Source: an uncultured Prevotella sp. (GTDB taxonomy: Bacteria > Bacteroidota > Bacteroidia > Bacteroidales > Bacteroidaceae). Taken from it: a DNA stretch of 21,153 nt. The notes beneath the pieces are model-generated. The model did no database searches. It was not told the origin of the DNA and saw nothing but the letters and a program-made list of their open reading frames with translations. The stretch's first letter is position 1, and every line of letters begins with the position of its first letter. The translations under genes and the position numbers were made by a program. Of this stretch, positions 18,604 through 21,153 are shown one piece after another. Location of the stretch: contig CAKPRX010000038.1 of the NCBI GenBank assembly GCA_934183135.1, positions 1 to 21,153 on the forward strand, given 5' to 3'.

Positions 18604-18626
18604 GCTATTGCGCGCGAGCGCATAGC
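18604..18626 (+). promoter_or_regulatory. 5'-terminal mRNA stem-loop of ompA
   Basis: GCTAT (18604-18608) and GCGC (18610-18613) pair with GCGC (18618-18621) and ATAGC (18622-18626): a 9-bp stem with a single bulged T and a GCGA tetraloop of the GNRA class. It lies at or within a base or two of the predicted transcript start. It may protect a long-lived mRNA from 5'-end decay. Confidence 0.55.
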
Positions 18627-18682
18627 TGTGGCTCATGTGAGTGAGTTGATTAGCAAATCATTGATTGTTTAATATAAAAGTT

Positions 18683-19819
18683 ATGAAAAAATTATTGATT
18701 GTATTGGCTTTTGCCAGTGTATCTCTGTGCTCAATGGCACAGGATGCTGATCCTGTACAGAAGTACAGTGTATCGACCAATTCTTTTTGGAGCAACTGGT
18801 TTATCCAGGTAGGTGGTGAGTGGAACGCTTGGTACTCTGGTCAGGAGCACGGCGCGAGTCTCTCTAACAGCCCCGTCAAGGGTTTCCGTTCTAATCCCGG
18901 TGCAGCCCTTGCCATTGGTAAGTGGTTCACTCCTGGACTCGGTCTCCGTACCAAGCTTCAGGGCATCTGGGGCAAGCAGGTTAACCCAAGCCCTCTGCGC
19001 ACTGATGTAGGTAACAAGTACTGGACTCTTAACGAGCAGGTTCTGTTCAACCTGAGCAACATGCTTTATGGCTACAACCCTAACCGTGTCTGGAACTTCG
19101 TTCCTTTCCTCGGTGCCGGTGTTTCTCGCTCTATGAGCTACAACACTTACGGCATGGGTCTTAGCGCTGGTATCCTGAACCAGTTCTACGTAAGCCGCAA
19201 GGTGGCTATCAACCTCGAACTTGGTTGGAACCGTCTTGAGAACGATGTTGATGGCTTTGACCACTCAACTGGCGACCGTGGTTGGGATTCTCACGACAAC
19301 AACCTCTACGCAGAGGTAGGTCTGACCTTCAACCTGGGCAAGGCTTCTTGGGACAAGACTCCCGATGTTGACGCTATCAAGGCTCTCTCTCAGTCTCAGA
19401 TCGATGCTCTCAACGCTCAGCTCAACGATGCTAACGCCGAGAATGCCCGTCTGAAGAAACTGCTTGCCGAGCAGAAGGCTCCCGCAGCTAAGGAAGTTGT
19501 TACTACTCCCGTATCTGTATTCTTCAACATCAACAAGGCTAACATCGCCTCTAAGAAGGACCTCGTAAACGTACAGGCTATTGCCAAGTATGCTAAGGAC
19601 AACGATTCTAAGCTGCTCGTTACTGGTTATGCTGATAGCGCTACCGGTAAGCCTGCTTACAACCAGCAGCTCTCTGAGAAGCGTGCCGCTACTGTAGCTG
19701 ACGAGCTCGTTAAGATGGGCGTAAACCGCGACAACATTACTACTAAGGGTAATGGTGGTGTTGATGAGCTGTCTCCAGTTTCATTCAACCGTCGTGCTAC
19801 TGTAACTGTTGTAGAGTAA
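18683..19819 (+). CDS. OmpA-family outer-membrane protein
   Basis: 378 aa from the ATG at 18683, which begins a clean signal peptide (MKKLLIVLAFASVSLCSMAQ). Residues about 28-220 form an aromatic-rich beta-barrel (WFIQVGGEWNAWYSG, LGWNRLENDVDGFD, NNLYAEVGLTFNLGK). A coiled coil follows at about 233-265 (SQSQIDALNAQLNDANAENARLKKLLAEQ pattern), then an OmpA C-terminal peptidoglycan-binding domain at about 274-378: VFFNINKANI, VTGYADSATG with Asp318, and YNQQLSEKRAATV with Arg334. It anchors the outer membrane to peptidoglycan. Codon use (GTT, TCT, CTC, GCT, AAC) differs sharply from neighbours, as expected for a very abundant protein. It is monocistronic, with its own promoter and terminator. 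Confidence 0.95.
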   Translation: MKKLLIVLAFASVSLCSMAQDADPVQKYSVSTNSFWSNWFIQVGGEWNAWYSGQEHGASLSNSPVKGFRSNPGAALAIGKWFTPGLGLRTKLQGIWGKQVNPSPLRTDVGNKYWTLNEQVLFNLSNMLYGYNPNRVWNFVPFLGAGVSRSMSYNTYGMGLSAGILNQFYVSRKVAINLELGWNRLENDVDGFDHSTGDRGWDSHDNNLYAEVGLTFNLGKASWDKTPDVDAIKALSQSQIDALNAQLNDANAENARLKKLLAEQKAPAAKEVVTTPVSVFFNINKANIASKKDLVNVQAIAKYAKDNDSKLLVTGYADSATGKPAYNQQLSEKRAATVADELVKMGVNRDNITTKGNGGVDELSPVSFNRRATVTVVE

Positions 19820-19845
19820 TCTAACATTATTCGCAATATTATGGA

Positions 19846-19872
19846 GGGGATGCTTCGGCATCCCCTTTTTTT
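19846..19872 (+). terminator. Intrinsic terminator of ompA
   Basis: GGGGATGC (19846-19853), TTCG tetraloop, GCATCCCC (19858-19865), then seven T. A textbook rho-independent terminator 26 nt after the ompA stop. Confidence 0.95.
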
Positions 19873-20368
19873 GTGCCGGTTGTGCTTAGGGGCATGGAGA
19901 GGACTGTGGCGGCTTGTCCTATGGCGGCGAATGTTCGCGGTTGTCACTAATGTGTTCCGCGGATGGTGGCTCTCGGCGTGGCCAAGCTGCTGATAAGCGC
20001 CCAATCGCGTAAACGTCCAACGGTTTGCGTGGCAGCCCGAGGCTCGTAGGCGGTACGCGCTGTAAGCGCGGCAGCCATGTGGCGCAGGGCGCCGTGGGCT
20101 TGTCCCTGCTGGCCGAGGGGGCGAGTGGCTTGGGAAGTGGCGGCCAAAGTTTACTACGGAGAAGTAATGCCTACGGCTACTTTTGTATAAAACAGGTTTC
20201 GCCCCGGCCATTTTGAGCAAGCTCATGGCGCTCGGCTTGCACTGCTTTCGCGCTTGCAGCGCGCAGGTAGTATGTAGGCTGTGTGCCTGGGGCGCTGTCC
20301 CAGGCTCCGTACTGCTGCGCTTTCAGTGCGCATGGCTCATACGAAAATGTTGGAAAAACCTTTACACG

Positions 20369-20420
20369 CGACTGTATATTTATGCAAAACGCGAGGCGAT
20401 AATGTATAAATATACAGTCG
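20369..20420 (+). repeat. Perfect 15-bp inverted repeat, 22-nt loop
   Basis: CGACTGTATATTTAT (20369-20383) and its exact reverse complement (20406-20420). The right arm overlaps a 19-nt sequence (20398-20416) that recurs inverted at 20789-20807. Confidence 0.8.
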
Positions 20421-20607
20421 TAACACCTCCTTTTCGGGGCATAAATTCCAGATTTTTCCATCAAACCAGGACTGTTTTCGGGGCTTTCGGAGCCACTTTT
20501 GGGCATCGAGAGGGCTGTAAAAGTAACAACCTTTTACAAAATAGGGACATTCAGCTGTTTTTTAGCCGCTATTTTCGCCTCTTGCGAGGATGTTTTTCAG
20601 GGGTGCC

Positions 20608-20664
20608 GCGATGGTCATTTTTTTGCTCGCGATGGTCATTACGATTCTAATGACCATCGCGAGC
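20608..20664 (+). repeat. GATGGTCATT direct repeat and 17-bp perfect hairpin
   Basis: CGCGATGGTCATT occurs at 20608-20620 and again at 20628-20640. The second copy forms the left arm of a perfect 17-bp inverted repeat (20625-20641 with 20648-20664, loop CGATTC). The core GGTCATTA...TAATGACC is shared with the palindromes at 6096-6179. Confidence 0.8.
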
Positions 20665-20787
20665 ACTGAAATTACGGTTTTCGGGTAGTCTGAAAATTGC
20701 AGTTTTCTCCGCCGCCGTCCCCTCGGTGGGCGTACAGGCAAATTACAGAGGACGGGAAAGCCCTTGCCCGATGCCGAAACGGCAGAA

Positions 20788-20807
20788 ATGTATATTTATA
20801 CATTATC
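20788..20807 (+). repeat. Palindrome ATGTATA-TT-TATACAT, inverted copy of 20398-20416
   Basis: 20788-20803 is a perfect 7+2+7 palindrome. The 19 bases at 20789-20807 are the exact reverse complement of 20398-20416. Both copies lie near a GAAAAAyCTTTAC motif (20352-20365 and 20809-20822). Confidence 0.7.
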
Positions 20808-21032
20808 AGAAAAATCTTTACGGTACGGGGTGCGAAGATGTCTGTTGGCATGAGCGGACAGGAAATCCACGTCTGCCCCCAGGGGTGCTTTTAGCTTTCA
20901 TATAGGCGCTTTTAGCCTTTTAGCTTTCTTGCCCTTTTTATTCTTGCGAGTGTCTTCTCCCGTCTTTGAAGCGGTTTTCGGAGGGTGTAAAAGAGTGTTT
21001 TTAGACGTTTTTGAGAAAAAAACGCGAAAAAG

Positions 21033-21064
21033 TTTGGATGAATGGAAAAATAGTTGTACCTTTG
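21033..21064 (+). promoter_or_regulatory. Consensus promoter of the tRNA-Val gene
   Basis: TTTG at 21033-21036, 20 bp, then TACCTTTG at 21057-21064: a full Bacteroidetes promoter match, 20 nt upstream of the mature tRNA 5' end. Confidence 0.85.
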
Positions 21065-21084
21065 CAACCGCTTACAACAAGTAA

Positions 21085-21153
21085 GGGCGTTTAGCTCAGC
21101 TGGTTTAGAGCATCTGCCTTACAAGCAGAGGGTCGGCGGTTCGAATCCGTCAA
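21085..21153 (+). tRNA. tRNA-Val (anticodon TAC), 3' end cut by window
   Basis: Acceptor 5' strand GGGCGTT, D-arm AGCTCAGCTGGTTTAGAGC, anticodon arm TCTGC-CTTACAA-GCAGA with anticodon TAC (Val), variable loop, T-arm with GGTTCGAATCC. The window ends two bases into the 3' acceptor strand (AA of expected AACGCCC), so only the last few bases are missing. A consensus promoter lies directly upstream. Confidence 0.95.

Larger units (their letters stand above)
19873..21032. other. About 1.2 kb with no convincing gene
   Basis: Short frames exist on both strands, but their translations are low-complexity, Cys/Arg/Phe-rich and have no recognisable domain or leader. The first part (19880-20340) is GC-rich with many small inverted repeats, e.g. 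20285-20305 (GCCTGGG/CCCAGGC, 7-nt loop). The second (20340-20940) is A/T-richer, with the repeats listed separately, a TGTAAAAG/CTTTTACA hairpin at 20516-20538, and three CTTTTAGC copies at 20888-20924. It could hold an unrecognised structured RNA, decayed gene remnants, or dispersed intergenic repeats. Confidence 0.6.

Noticed and set aside
18665..18682. TTG-initiated N-terminal extension of the OmpA protein (six residues)
   Set aside because: It would place residues before a perfect signal peptide that starts at the ATG at 18683.
19657..20226. 189-codon minus-strand frame overlapping the ompA terminator and 3' end
   Set aside because: It runs through the ompA terminator and coding sequence; composition (His/Arg/Pro/Ser) and lack of motifs point to chance.
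20183..20650. 155-codon plus-strand frame in the gene-free region
   Set aside because: Cys/Arg/Phe-rich, no domain or leader, and its C-terminal PRWSFFCSRWS simply translates the GATGGTCATT repeat and hairpin.

Overview
The window is a stretch of chromosome from a Bacteroidales bacterium, most likely a Prevotella-like member of the Prevotellaceae. The reasons are Bacteroidetes-type promoters (TTTG about 20 bp before TAnnTTTG, followed by purine/A-rich, Shine-Dalgarno-poor leaders), a carboxypeptidase-like/plug/barrel outer-membrane receptor, a DUF3098 gene between ftsX and uppP, and an OstA-like gene beside two SurA-type isomerases and mutL. The genus is an inference; the phylum is well supported.

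Layout. (1) Bases 1-1530: the 3' end of an RHS-type gene on +, then on - a radical SAM gene followed by a conserved hypothetical gene. (2) 1739-5971: a tight six-gene + operon, ftsX - DUF3098 - uppP - truB - queA - folK, with 1-8 nt overlaps or short gaps. It joins cell-division/envelope functions with tRNA modification and folate synthesis. (3) 5972-9919: a more accessory-looking locus. A regulatory-looking region holds four short palindromes at about 30-32 bp spacing and a textbook promoter. It leads into a predicted lipoprotein (probable 6-bladed beta-propeller) and an 844-aa outer-membrane TonB-receptor-like barrel. The lipoprotein gene has a G8 tract inside a perfect hairpin directly after its lipobox. 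(4) 10193-18323: a second six-gene + operon, guaB - parvulin isomerase - surA - OstA-like - small membrane protein - mutL. Three of its genes serve outer-membrane protein or LPS biogenesis. (5) 18346-19872: a highly expressed OmpA-family gene with its own promoter, a hairpin at the predicted mRNA 5' end, codon use unlike its neighbours, and a very clear terminator. (6) 19873-21032: about 1.2 kb with no convincing gene but several inverted repeats, one sharing its core with the palindromes in region 3. (7) A consensus promoter and a tRNA-Val(TAC) cut by the window end.

Most of the window is ordinary conserved housekeeping DNA. No CRISPR array, transposase or integrase is visible. The best candidates for something undescribed are the evenly spaced GTCATTAG palindromes with related elements at 20.6 kb, the poly-G hairpin in the lipoprotein gene, the OmpA leader hairpin, and two possible small proteins (5956-6111 and 10011-10100).
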